DNA of 38,647 bases from contig JALENH010000140.1 of NCBI GenBank assembly GCA_022767895.1, positions 1 to 38,647 of the forward strand, written 5' to 3'. This DNA is from Eubacterium sp. (GTDB taxonomy: Bacteria; Bacillota; Clostridia; Lachnospirales; Lachnospiraceae). The position numbers and the translations under genes were made by a program. Every line of letters begins with the position of its first letter. Within the stretch, counting starts at the first letter, position 1. This document shows positions 1 through 9,913 of this stretch, one piece after another. The notes under the pieces are model-generated. The model saw nothing but the letters and a program-made list of their open reading frames with translations. It searched no databases and had not been told where the DNA came from.

Positions 1-39
1 TTTTTAGCAAATATTCATAAAAAATTATCTCAAAAACTA

Positions 40-68
40 TGGACATGTCACAAAAATGGTGATATACT
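40..68 (+). promoter_or_regulatory. Putative sigma-A promoter TGGACA-N17-TATACT for the carbohydrate operon
   Basis: TGGACA at 40-45, 17-nt spacer, TATACT at 63-68; upstream of the first CDS (185). Confidence 0.5.
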
Positions 69-184
69 TTATTACAAACTGTATACATATTATACAAAAA
101 AAACATCGTGTGTTTTGCATAGGGGACATGGTTCATTGGCAGAATGCATAAAAAGAGAAACAACGAAAGGAGATTGCGACAGCT

Positions 185-3100
185 ATGTCAAAGTTGATGA
201 AGAAAAAAGGCTTACGGACATTCCTGATTGTAGTACTTGTGATTATTGCATTTGTACTCTTTTTCAAATTAAAGGGTTCGTCTGTCAGCGACAACTCCGA
301 CAAGTACGCAGGTGTGGATTTTGACGCTATGAGCAGCGAATATCAGCGTGAAGGCCAGTATAGTGATTATGTGGCGAAACGCACAGATGCCAATACACCA
401 AGTGGCATCTATGATATTCCGGTTGCGGATTTCGAGAAGAATGAGACAACCAAAAATGTCACTGTACATAACGATCTTGGTCCGGAGAATGAGAAGGGAG
501 AAACTGTTCTGATTCCAGAAGAGGGAAGTGCAGTGTATTCCGTGGATGTGAAGGAAGAAGGCTATTATAATATGCGCCTGGAGTATTATCCTTCGACAGG
601 GGATAAGGATGACCGAGGTATTGCGATTGAGACCAAGGTGGAACTCTACAATGAGGAGACGGGGAAGTTTGAGTCCCCATTTAATGGTGCTGAGGGTATT
701 GACTTCGGACGTGTTTACACTGATGACGGCAAACCGACGAAGGATAACCAGGGGAATGAGATTCGTCCTTCGCAGATTGAAGACCCGACTCGTACATGGA
801 TTTCTTCCTATTTTGAAGATCCTACCGGATATGAGGCAGAACCATATTATTTCTATTTCCATAAAGGTGTGAATAAGATTCGTCTGACTGGTGTTAATGA
901 ACGCCTGATTATGCGCAAGCTGGAAGTCGGCAATAAGAAGAAGACACCTACTTATGCAGAATATGCAGAAGCGAACAAAGGTAAGCCCAATGAAGTTGAG
1001 AAAACCTATGTGAAGAAGATTCAAGGTGAGAAATCGGATCGCCGTTCCTCGCCGTCTTTGTATGCAACTTATGACCGTACATCCGGTGATACAGAGTATG
1101 AGGATCAAGAGGGCAATGTAACAAAGCACAATACGGATAAGCAGGTTCTTAATGTAATCGGTGGTACCCAGTGGAAGGTTGCCGGTGATTGGCTGGAGTG
1201 GACCACTTCCGTTGAAAAAGAAGGTGACTATGTCATTGGTATCAAGGGACGTCAGGGTTATAACCGTGGTTATATTGCCAACCGTTCTCTGCTGATTGAT
1301 GGTGAGGTGCCGTTTGAAGAGGCTTCAAAAGTTCAGTTTACATATAGTAATACGTGGAGTATGCTTTGCCTGCAGAATGAGAAAGGCGAAGCTTACAAAT
1401 TTCATCTGACAGCAGGTGAGCATAAGATTCGTCTGAAGATTACGCTGGGCGAGCTTGGTGAATATCTGCAGCAGCTTTCTGACAGCGTGTACCGCATGAA
1501 CCAGTATTATCGTCAGATTCTTGTATTGACTGGTACCGAGCCGGATGAATTCCGTGATTATCAGATTGAAAAGGTATATCCGGAAATCATTGAAGCTATG
1601 GACGATGAGTCGAAAATTCTGTATCGTCTGGTTGATCAGGTGACAGCATATACCGGTGAGAGAGGTGGCGAGATTTCAGTCGCACAGACGCTGGCTGCAC
1701 AGATGGCCAAATTCGTAGAACGTCCGGATAAGATTCCACAGACACTTTCCAATTTTAAGGAAAATGTTAGCTCGTTGGGAACTTCTATCAATAACCTGAG
1801 TGCTACGGCAATGGATATTGACTATATTGTTCTGGCTGGTGACAAATCGGCAATCGAGGAAGTGAACGAGGGAAGCTTTGACAGAATCGTGCATGAGTGT
1901 ACACTGTTTGTTAATTCCTTCCGCTCGGATTCATCTGCTCTTGGTAACGTGTATGATTCTGATGATCCGGATGTGATTGATGTGTGGATTACCGCTGGAC
2001 GTGACCAGAGTACAATTTTGAAGAATATGGTTGACCAGCAGTTCACGCCGGAATCCAAAGCAAAATACGGAAAAGAAATAAAAGTAAATGTCAAGCTGAT
2101 TGATGCGGCGGCTTCCGCCAACACGGTTACAAACTCAGCTGGTGCGGTAAATGCGATGTTGCCGGCGGTAATGTCCGGTAATGGTCCGGATGTGGCACTT
2201 TGTATTTCACAGACGGAGCCTGTCAACTATGCCCTTCGTGGTGCGACTGTTGACTTGACTCAGTTCCCGGATTACAAAGAGGTTCTTTCGGATTATCAGG
2301 AAAGTTCCTACGTATCTTACTGGTTGAAGGACAAAACGGGACATACCGGATTGTATGGACTTCCGGAGACGGAAAACTACAATGTGCTGTTCTATCGTAC
2401 GGATATTATGGATGAGCTTGGAATTGATGCCACTCAGATTAAGACGTGGGATGATGTTATTAAAATTCTTCCTATACTTCAGAAGAACAGTATGTCTTTT
2501 GCGATTCCTTCGGTAGAGCGTAAGATTAACAATGCATCAAACCCTGACTTGGCAAATTATTATGCACAGTTAGTTCAGCGAGGTGGTTCCCTGTACCGTG
2601 ATGACGGTATCGAGACGACCATCGGAAGCACTGAGGGTATTGAGGCATTTGAGTTCTATACAAAATTGTTTACGAACTATAAGCTGGTTAAACAGTATGA
2701 TTTTGCAAACCGTTTCCGAAGCGGTGAGATGCCAATCGGTGTTGCGGATTATAGTACATTCAATACCTTGTCTGTATTCGCGCCGGAGATTAAAGGTCTT
2801 TGGAACTTTGGAATGGTGCCTGGCGTCCAGCAGGAAGATGGTTCTATAAACTCTTCTGTCCAGAGCTGGGGTACTGCTTCTATGATGCTTCGCGGTGCAG
2901 AGGAGCGCGGCAAGGAAGATATGGCATGGAGCTTTATGAAATGGTGGGCAAGTTCTGATACTCAGGCGACCTATGCAAGAGAACTTGAGGCTGTCATGGG
3001 TGCGGCGGCACGTTATGCAACAGCCAACAAAAAAACTTTCAAGACGCTGTCCTGGAGCAGCAAGGAATCAAAAGCTCTCGAAGAACAGCATAAATGGGCA

Positions 3101-3322
3101 TTTGGTATTGCTCAGGTTGCCGGTGGTTACTATACTGAACGTCATATCACCAATGCAATCCGTAAAGTTATGAATAACAACGAGGATCCCCGTGAGACGA
3201 TTCTTGATTATGTTACTACGATAAATAAGGAGTTGTCGAACAAACGAGAAGAGTTTGGATTGAAAACTCTGGAGCAAGAAGAAGCTGAAAAAAACAAAAA
3301 TAAGAGAGGAGTGAGAAGATGA
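185..3322 (+). CDS. Large membrane-anchored extracellular solute-binding protein with N-terminal carbohydrate-binding-like beta domains
   Basis: 1045-aa ORF; N-terminal TM segment (TFLIVVLVIIAFVLFF) without a lipobox Cys; C-terminal half reads as a family 1-type solute-binding protein (AVMSGNGPDVAL...GLPETENYNVLFYRTDIMDELGI); RBS AAAGGAG upstream; followed directly by MalF/MalG permeases. Confidence 0.85.
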   Translation: MSKLMKKKGLRTFLIVVLVIIAFVLFFKLKGSSVSDNSDKYAGVDFDAMSSEYQREGQYSDYVAKRTDANTPSGIYDIPVADFEKNETTKNVTVHNDLGPENEKGETVLIPEEGSAVYSVDVKEEGYYNMRLEYYPSTGDKDDRGIAIETKVELYNEETGKFESPFNGAEGIDFGRVYTDDGKPTKDNQGNEIRPSQIEDPTRTWISSYFEDPTGYEAEPYYFYFHKGVNKIRLTGVNERLIMRKLEVGNKKKTPTYAEYAEANKGKPNEVEKTYVKKIQGEKSDRRSSPSLYATYDRTSGDTEYEDQEGNVTKHNTDKQVLNVIGGTQWKVAGDWLEWTTSVEKEGDYVIGIKGRQGYNRGYIANRSLLIDGEVPFEEASKVQFTYSNTWSMLCLQNEKGEAYKFHLTAGEHKIRLKITLGELGEYLQQLSDSVYRMNQYYRQILVLTGTEPDEFRDYQIEKVYPEIIEAMDDESKILYRLVDQVTAYTGERGGEISVAQTLAAQMAKFVERPDKIPQTLSNFKENVSSLGTSINNLSATAMDIDYIVLAGDKSAIEEVNEGSFDRIVHECTLFVNSFRSDSSALGNVYDSDDPDVIDVWITAGRDQSTILKNMVDQQFTPESKAKYGKEIKVNVKLIDAAASANTVTNSAGAVNAMLPAVMSGNGPDVALCISQTEPVNYALRGATVDLTQFPDYKEVLSDYQESSYVSYWLKDKTGHTGLYGLPETENYNVLFYRTDIMDELGIDATQIKTWDDVIKILPILQKNSMSFAIPSVERKINNASNPDLANYYAQLVQRGGSLYRDDGIETTIGSTEGIEAFEFYTKLFTNYKLVKQYDFANRFRSGEMPIGVADYSTFNTLSVFAPEIKGLWNFGMVPGVQQEDGSINSSVQSWGTASMMLRGAEERGKEDMAWSFMKWWASSDTQATYARELEAVMGAAARYATANKKTFKTLSWSSKESKALEEQHKWAFGIAQVAGGYYTERHITNAIRKVMNNNEDPRETILDYVTTINKELSNKREEFGLKTLEQEEAEKNKNKRGVRR

Positions 3323-4254
3323 ATTTTCTGGGAAAATACGTGCAGATTAAGAAGCGCAATGCAAAGATTGCCTGGAAAAAGGCTAAGATGTCCAAGACAT
3401 GTTACCTGTTCCTGTTGCCATATTTGATTGTGTTTACTGCATTTTACATTTTGCCGGTATTGATGTCGGTCTTCTACAGCTTTACGTACTATAACGTGCT
3501 GGAGCCGGCAAGATTCGTCGGTGTAGATAATTACATCGACCTGCTCCTTGCAGATGATGTGTTCCTGATTGCGGTCAAGAACACATTCCTGCTGGCAGCA
3601 ATCACAGGTCCGCTTGGATATATTATGGCGTTCCTCTTTGCCTGGTTCATTAACGAGCTGCCGAGATACATTCGTGCGTTTGCCGTTTGTGTGTTCTACG
3701 CACCTACAATTTCGGGTCAGGCATATCTGGTATGGTCCATTCTGTTCAGTGGAGATGCATACGGCTATGTAAATTCATTTTTGATAAAGTTTGGTTTGAT
3801 TAGTGAGCCGATTCTATGGCTTACAGACACAAAGTATATGATGAATGTTATTATCATCGTTGTACTGTGGATGAGTCTTGGTCAGGGATTCTTGTCCTTT
3901 GTTGCCGGACTTCAGGGTATTGACAACTCGCAGTTTGAGGCTGGTTATGTGGACGGTGTAAAGAACCGCTGGCAGGAGTTGTGGTACATAACACTTCCTG
4001 GTATGAAACCAATGCTTCTGTTCGGTGCCGTTATGGCCATTACTCAGACCTTTGGTGTGGCAGACCAGACGATGTCACTTTGTGGTTTCCCTAGTACCGA
4101 TTACGCGGCGCGTACGGTAGTTACCCATTTGATTGATTATGGTACAACTCGATTTGAAATGGGTTACGCCTCTGCGATTGCAACCATATTGTTTGCGGTG
4201 ATGCTTCTGTTGAATAAGGCAATACAGTCGCTGCTGAGCAAAGTTGGAACTTGA
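3319..4254 (+). CDS. Sugar ABC transporter permease (MalF/UgpA type)
   Basis: 311 aa, multiple TM segments, EAA-like loop (FEAGYVDGVKNRWQELWYITLPGMKP); ATGA overlap with the preceding CDS. Confidence 0.9.
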   Translation: MNFLGKYVQIKKRNAKIAWKKAKMSKTCYLFLLPYLIVFTAFYILPVLMSVFYSFTYYNVLEPARFVGVDNYIDLLLADDVFLIAVKNTFLLAAITGPLGYIMAFLFAWFINELPRYIRAFAVCVFYAPTISGQAYLVWSILFSGDAYGYVNSFLIKFGLISEPILWLTDTKYMMNVIIIVVLWMSLGQGFLSFVAGLQGIDNSQFEAGYVDGVKNRWQELWYITLPGMKPMLLFGAVMAITQTFGVADQTMSLCGFPSTDYAARTVVTHLIDYGTTRFEMGYASAIATILFAVMLLLNKAIQSLLSKVGT

Positions 4255-4271
4255 TAGGAGGTATCGCAAAG

Positions 4272-5135
4272 ATGAAATTATTTAAAATAAAACGAAGAAA
4301 GCCGAACCGCTCCGTTGGTGGTGATATCGGTATTTACATTTTGCTGATCCTGTTTGGTATCTTCTTTGTACTGCCATTGGTATATTCCATCAGTAGTGCA
4401 TTTAAACCGTTGGATGAGATTTATATCTACCCGCCAAGATTTTTCGTGAAAAATCCTACCTTTAACAACTTTCAGGATTTGCTTGTTGTTATGTCAAGTT
4501 CTTATGTGCCGTTTACGAGATACGTATTTAACACCGTATTCATTACCGTACTTGGTACAGTAGGACATCTGATTATCGGCTCTATGGCCGCATATGTATT
4601 GGCAAAATATGATTTTCCGGGTGGAAAAAGAATATTTAAAATTATTCAGGCAGCCATCATGTTTAATGCCTATGTGTTGCAGATTCCTACCTATATTATC
4701 ATGAGCAAACTGGGATGGATTGATACATATCTGGCATTGATGGTTCCGGCACTTGCCCTGCCAATGGGATTGTTCCTGATGAAACAGTTTATGGAGCAGA
4801 TACCGGATGCGCTGATTGAAGCGGCAAAGATTGACGGTGCCAAGGAAGGACGTATCTTCCTGCGGATTGTTATGCCGAACGTAAAGCCGGCATGGCTGAC
4901 AGTTACGATTTTCTCTGTACAGAACCTTTGGAATATGAAAGGTCAGGTATATATATATTCGGAAGAATACAAGATGCTGCCATATGCTTTGCAGCAGATT
5001 ATGGCCGGTGGTGTCGCTCGTGCAGGTGTTGGCTCGGCGGCAACCATGGTTGTTATGATGGTGCCGATTGTAATCTTTATTCTGGCAGAGAGTAACATTC
5101 TGGAAACCATGGCTAGTTCCGGAATTAAAGACTGA
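4272..5135 (+). CDS. Carbohydrate ABC transporter permease (MalG/UgpE type)
   Basis: EAA loop EAAKIDGAKEGRIFLRIVMPNVKP; start placed at the ATG after AGGAGG rather than at the upstream TTG of the ORF track (4251). Confidence 0.9.
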   Translation: MKLFKIKRRKPNRSVGGDIGIYILLILFGIFFVLPLVYSISSAFKPLDEIYIYPPRFFVKNPTFNNFQDLLVVMSSSYVPFTRYVFNTVFITVLGTVGHLIIGSMAAYVLAKYDFPGGKRIFKIIQAAIMFNAYVLQIPTYIIMSKLGWIDTYLALMVPALALPMGLFLMKQFMEQIPDALIEAAKIDGAKEGRIFLRIVMPNVKPAWLTVTIFSVQNLWNMKGQVYIYSEEYKMLPYALQQIMAGGVARAGVGSAATMVVMMVPIVIFILAESNILETMASSGIKD

Positions 5136-5151
5136 TAAAGGAGGAAAAGAA

Positions 5152-6639
5152 ATGAGAAAAATGAAACGATTTACTTCTGTATTTGCGTTATTACTCGTTG
5201 CATCCCTCCTTGTAGGCAATGTGGAGGCTCTGGCAAACAGTTCAGACGGCAAACATTATACATATACATATGATTGCTGGGATGTGGATCGTGAATCTCC
5301 GGATGCCTATTCGGTTGAACGGGTTATTTCGGGCTCTGATTTTAGCAAATGCGGAAATTTTTCCGAACCACAGGGAATCTACTCAACAGGCAATAAGATG
5401 TATGTTGTAGATACCGGAAACAACAGAATCTGTGAATTCGTTTATGAGAACAGTGAGTTTACCTTTGTGAAGGATGTGAAAGGTTACAAGAATGCTGAGG
5501 GAAAAGATGTTGCACTCAATGGTCCTCAGGATGTGTTCGTAACAGAGGACGGACAGATGTATATTGCCGATACCGGTAATAACAAAATCGTTCATCTGGA
5601 TGCACAGGGAGGTCTTGTAAAAGAGATTGGACGTCCGGAGGATAAGACCTACACAGACCCCAAATTCTTGCCACAGAAGCTGGTAGTGGATGGAGCGAGA
5701 CGTGTTTTTGCTCAGGTTCAGAATGTTAACAAAGGTTTCCTGGAATTCGATGATGCCGGAGACTTTACCGGTTTTGTAGGAGCAAGCGAAGTTACTTACG
5801 ACTTCTTCACATATTTGTGGAAAATGGTGGCAACGAAAGAGCAGAGAGCACAGATGGAGTTGTTTGTACCAACAGAGTACTCGAACCTGTGTCTTGACTC
5901 AGAAGATTTTATTTATGCGACTATCAGTACCTTTGATGGAGCAGTAGAATCTGCTGAGCCGATTCGTAAGCTGAATGCAAAAGGTACCGATATCCTCGTC
6001 CGCAATGGTTATAACGATCCATACGGTGATTTGCGTTATACCGAGCGAGGAGAGATGAAAGGACCTTCCAAGTTTGTCGATATCTGTTGTCTGCCGAATG
6101 ACGTATATTATGCACTGGATAATACAAAGGGACGTATCTTTGCTTATGATTTCCAGGGTAACATGCTATATGCTTTTGGTGGACATGGTTACAAAGCGGG
6201 ATTGTTTATGAATCCGTCTGCGATTGAGGATCTCGGTGATTCACTTCTTGTTGTGGATCAGAAACTGGGAACCATTACTCAGTTTACTTTGACCGAATAC
6301 GGAAGACTGATTAATGAGGGCCTGGCAGAATATAAGAAGGGGCATTATGAGAAATCTGCTGAAATCTGGCGTGAGGTACTGAAACATAATGGTAACTACG
6401 ATCAGGCATATATTGGAATTGGTCGTGCACTCCTGCGTGAAAAGAAATATAAAGAGGCAATGGAGTATTTTGAGTTGAAGTTGGATGCAAAGAACTATTC
6501 CAAAGCATTCAAACTATATCGAGAAGAGTGGTTTGAAGAGAACATCGGCACAATCCTTGTGATTCTTGCAATTCTCATTCTTCTGGGCTTTGGCGTTGGA
6601 TTCGTGAAGAAAGCCAGAAGGGAGGTTGAAAAAGGATGA
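5152..6639 (+). CDS. Secreted NHL-repeat beta-propeller protein with TPR-like segment and C-terminal TM anchor
   Basis: Signal peptide; NHL motifs (PQGIYSTGNKMYVVDTGNNRICEF, PQDVFVTEDGQMYIADTGNNKIVHLD); TPR-like helices (EYKKGHYEKSAEIWREVLKHNGNYDQAYIGIGRALLREKKYKEAMEYFELKLD); TM near the C-terminus. Confidence 0.8.
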   Translation: MRKMKRFTSVFALLLVASLLVGNVEALANSSDGKHYTYTYDCWDVDRESPDAYSVERVISGSDFSKCGNFSEPQGIYSTGNKMYVVDTGNNRICEFVYENSEFTFVKDVKGYKNAEGKDVALNGPQDVFVTEDGQMYIADTGNNKIVHLDAQGGLVKEIGRPEDKTYTDPKFLPQKLVVDGARRVFAQVQNVNKGFLEFDDAGDFTGFVGASEVTYDFFTYLWKMVATKEQRAQMELFVPTEYSNLCLDSEDFIYATISTFDGAVESAEPIRKLNAKGTDILVRNGYNDPYGDLRYTERGEMKGPSKFVDICCLPNDVYYALDNTKGRIFAYDFQGNMLYAFGGHGYKAGLFMNPSAIEDLGDSLLVVDQKLGTITQFTLTEYGRLINEGLAEYKKGHYEKSAEIWREVLKHNGNYDQAYIGIGRALLREKKYKEAMEYFELKLDAKNYSKAFKLYREEWFEENIGTILVILAILILLGFGVGFVKKARREVEKG

Positions 6640-7301
6640 AAATAAAAGAAAGACTGACCAATAAAGATGCATGGATTCGTTATCGTGATTCACTTCGTTA
6701 TTCCCTGCATTGTATCGTAAGACCTTTTGATGGTTTTTGGGATTTGACTCATGAAAAGAGAGGTTCTATGGCGGCTGCCAATACAATTATCATTTTGGTT
6801 CTTTTGACAAACCTGATCAAATTGGGAGCAACCAGTTTTGTGTTTAATCCTGTCAATTGGGATAATGTGAACCTGATTTTAGAAATGGCAACTTTCATTG
6901 TACCATTTATTGTGTATGTTGTGGCAAACTGGTGCCTGACAACGTTGTTTGATGGTAAAGGTACATTGAAGGATATCTGGATGGGAACAGCTTATGCGAT
7001 GACACCTTACGTGCTCATTCAGTTGATTCTGATTCCGCTTAGTAATGTTGTTACCGAAGAAGAAGGTGCATTTTACTCGGTGTTCAGTAATTTCTCACTG
7101 ATATGGTGTGGACTGCTGATAATTGCATCGGTTATGATGATTCATGATTTCATGTTGGGAAAAGCATTTTTATCACTGATTTTCTCAGCTGTGGGAATGC
7201 TGATTATCGTATTCCTGCTAGTACTCTTCTTCAGTTTGATTAGTGATGGTTTCTCATATTTCTATTCGATTTATAAAGAAACCGTATTCCGAATGTATTG
7301 A
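6636..7301 (+). CDS. Yip1-family polytopic membrane protein
   Basis: 221 aa, several TM segments, Yip1-like motif (VANWCLTTLFDGKGTLKDIWMGTAYAMTPYVL); overlaps the previous stop. Confidence 0.75.
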   Translation: MKIKERLTNKDAWIRYRDSLRYSLHCIVRPFDGFWDLTHEKRGSMAAANTIIILVLLTNLIKLGATSFVFNPVNWDNVNLILEMATFIVPFIVYVVANWCLTTLFDGKGTLKDIWMGTAYAMTPYVLIQLILIPLSNVVTEEEGAFYSVFSNFSLIWCGLLIIASVMMIHDFMLGKAFLSLIFSAVGMLIIVFLLVLFFSLISDGFSYFYSIYKETVFRMY

Positions 7302-7321
7302 TGAAAGGAGGAAATGGCAGA

Positions 7322-9913
7322 ATGAAAAAGAAATTGTATTTGCTCCTGATTGCAGTACTTTCGTGTTTTTTGTTTGTTGCCTGTGGTGAAAGTGATGAAG
7401 GCGGCAAGGAAATGGAGACATATGAGTATGACAATAGCGGAGATGTTACAATTGAGAATGATTCATTGAAACTTACTGTTAGTGGTTCCTCCACTCAGAT
7501 TGAGATTACAGATAAGGCAACCGGCAAGACATATAGTTCTAATCCATCATCGGAAGATGTGGAGAAGTATGCTGCCGCTGAGGGACACTACAAAGATGTA
7601 TTGAGTTCAACTTTGAATCTTACATACTCAAATAGCACGGATACCAAGAAAGAGATTGATAATTATTCGCAGTGTATTCGGGACAATCAGTTTTATAAGA
7701 TTGAGAAAGTAAGTGACAATGAAATTAAAGTAAGTTATTCGGTAGGTGATTTCGAGAAAACCTATACTTGCCCGGTGGCAATCAAAGAATCTCGGATGAA
7801 ACAGTATTTGGATAAAATGTCTTCATCAGAACAAAAGTCGGCGCTTCGTAGTTATATTTATTACAATTATGAAGAACTGAATTCCTCTGATGAGGCTTCC
7901 GACAAAGAGCTGTTGACGAAGGGGGAGAAGTTGTTCCCGGATTTGAAAGATGAGCCAATTTACTATTTGGATGAAGAAGTCACAGATTCTCGTCTTCAGC
8001 AGTTGGAGACAAAATTTGAAAAGGCTGGTTATACGTTAGATGATCGTGCGAAAGATATGGGAGATTACAAAGTATCCCGTAACGAAGGAAAGCCGATTTT
8101 CGATATTTCCGTACATTATGTACTTGAGGACAATCATCTGCTTGTAAAGGTTCCGATGAAGGAGATCTCTTACAATGAAGATTATCCGATTGTTAAGTTG
8201 CAGCTTCTTCCTTATATGGGAGCATCTAATAAGGACGAGAACGGTTATATGCTCGTTCCGGAAGGAAGCGGTGGAAAGATCAACTTCAATAACGGCAAGA
8301 CCGGTCAGCAGAGATATCAGAGTGATATTTATGGATGGGATTACGGACAGGCTCGTACAACAATTGTAGATGAGACAAAATCCAATTTTCCATTGTTTGC
8401 GATTGCCAATGAGACAAGTAAAAGTTCCTTCCTGTGTGTTGCAGAAGAGGGAAGCTCCTATGCTACCGTGCAGGCTGATATATCAGGAAAGAATAATGGA
8501 TACAATTACAGCACGTTCATTTATAGCATGATTCATGGTGAGAATATGGATGTGTCGACCAAATCGGATACGACGGTTCGTGTTTATGAAGACGGTCTTC
8601 CGGATGAGACAATTTCCCAGAGATACATCTTCACAGATTCAACTGATTATTCAGAATTGGCGAAGGAATATCGCGGCTATCTTCAGAAGAAGTATCCAAA
8701 TCTTGGAAAAGTAGATGGCAATAGTCAGGCACTGGCTGTAGAGATGATTGGTGCTGTGGACGATACGGAACATATTCTGGGGTATCCTGTTGTTCGTTCC
8801 CAGTCGTTGACTTCCTATACACAGGCAAAAACGATTCTAGAGGACTTGAAAAAAGCCGGGATTGGAAATGTTAATGCTAAGTATACTGGTTGGTTTAACA
8901 CCGGTGTAAAACAGACATCGGCACAGAAAGTAAGTACTGTTGGTCGTCTTGGAAGTTCTTCTGATTTGGAAGATTTGACAGCATATGCAGACAAGACAGA
9001 TGGTATGGATCTTTATCTGAATGGTACATTCAACTATGTATACAAAGATAAATGGTTTGATGGATTCAGCTCAACAAGAAATGCGGCCAAGTTTGTCAGC
9101 AGAGAAGAGTGTGAATTGTATAACTGGGATCCAATTACTTATCAGGCAAATGATGATTATACAGAATATCATAATTATGATAGTTATTACCTTGTGAAAC
9201 CAGCCTATGCGATGGAATCCGTTGACAATTATGTAGAAGAAGTCAATGATTACGGAAGTAAAAACATAGGTATGGAAGATATCGGTAATACACTTGCCGG
9301 TGATTACAATCCGAAAGATCGCGTATCCCGTGAGGCCGCGTTAAATCTCCAGGTGAAGAAAATGCAGTCCCTGAAACAGGGTGGCAATAAGGTAATGATC
9401 ACCGGAGGTAACCAGTATGCTGTACCATATGCAGATTTTGTGACGGATATGAATCTGGATGCCCGCGCTGTCAATATCATTGACGAGCAGGTTCCGTTCT
9501 ATCAGATGGCGTTACATGGCCTGGTAAATTATTCCGGAACAGCTATTAATCTGGCAGAGAATCAGGAAGAAAATATTCTGAAATCTGCAGAAACAGGTGC
9601 TGGTTTATACTTCACCTACATCGCAGAAAAGACAAGTGTTTTACAGGATGGTAAATATACCAGATATTATGCTTGTAATTATGATGATTGGAAAGATGAT
9701 ACTTTGAACTTGTATAACAAGTTCAGCGAGACATTCGAGGGTACTTACGATAAAGGAATTGACAAGCATGAGAGACTTGCTGATGGCGTATATAAGACGA
9801 CCTTCGAAGGCGGAAAAGCAGTAGTTGTAAACTACAACTATAGCAACTATCAATACAATGGCCAGGAGATTCCGGCCAGAGATTTCGCAGCAGTGAAGGG
9901 AGGTGAAGAATAA
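7322..9913 (+). CDS. DUF5696-like lipoprotein, possibly glycoside-hydrolase-like
   Basis: Lipobox LFVACGE; large extracellular protein; start at the ATG after AGGAGG (ORF track start 7298 is upstream); family assignment by sequence reading and genomic context. Confidence 0.65.
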   Translation: MKKKLYLLLIAVLSCFLFVACGESDEGGKEMETYEYDNSGDVTIENDSLKLTVSGSSTQIEITDKATGKTYSSNPSSEDVEKYAAAEGHYKDVLSSTLNLTYSNSTDTKKEIDNYSQCIRDNQFYKIEKVSDNEIKVSYSVGDFEKTYTCPVAIKESRMKQYLDKMSSSEQKSALRSYIYYNYEELNSSDEASDKELLTKGEKLFPDLKDEPIYYLDEEVTDSRLQQLETKFEKAGYTLDDRAKDMGDYKVSRNEGKPIFDISVHYVLEDNHLLVKVPMKEISYNEDYPIVKLQLLPYMGASNKDENGYMLVPEGSGGKINFNNGKTGQQRYQSDIYGWDYGQARTTIVDETKSNFPLFAIANETSKSSFLCVAEEGSSYATVQADISGKNNGYNYSTFIYSMIHGENMDVSTKSDTTVRVYEDGLPDETISQRYIFTDSTDYSELAKEYRGYLQKKYPNLGKVDGNSQALAVEMIGAVDDTEHILGYPVVRSQSLTSYTQAKTILEDLKKAGIGNVNAKYTGWFNTGVKQTSAQKVSTVGRLGSSSDLEDLTAYADKTDGMDLYLNGTFNYVYKDKWFDGFSSTRNAAKFVSREECELYNWDPITYQANDDYTEYHNYDSYYLVKPAYAMESVDNYVEEVNDYGSKNIGMEDIGNTLAGDYNPKDRVSREAALNLQVKKMQSLKQGGNKVMITGGNQYAVPYADFVTDMNLDARAVNIIDEQVPFYQMALHGLVNYSGTAINLAENQEENILKSAETGAGLYFTYIAEKTSVLQDGKYTRYYACNYDDWKDDTLNLYNKFSETFEGTYDKGIDKHERLADGVYKTTFEGGKAVVVNYNYSNYQYNGQEIPARDFAAVKGGEE

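Noticed and set aside
100-150. TTTTGCAT...ATGCATAAAA imperfect dyad in the leader of the first gene
   Set aside because: Weak AT-rich pairing with a long loop; likely chance.
115-324. Short ORF overlapping the first CDS start
   Set aside because: Begins at TTG in the leader, runs out of frame into the SBP gene, no RBS.
269-1129. 286-aa minus-strand ORF antisense to the large SBP gene
   Set aside because: Shadow ORF of a strongly supported plus-strand CDS; Ile/Cys/Leu-rich composition typical of antisense translation; no recognisable domain.
4494-5252. 252-aa minus-strand ORF
   Set aside because: Antisense to a clear MalG-type permease; His/Asn/Arg-rich low-plausibility sequence.
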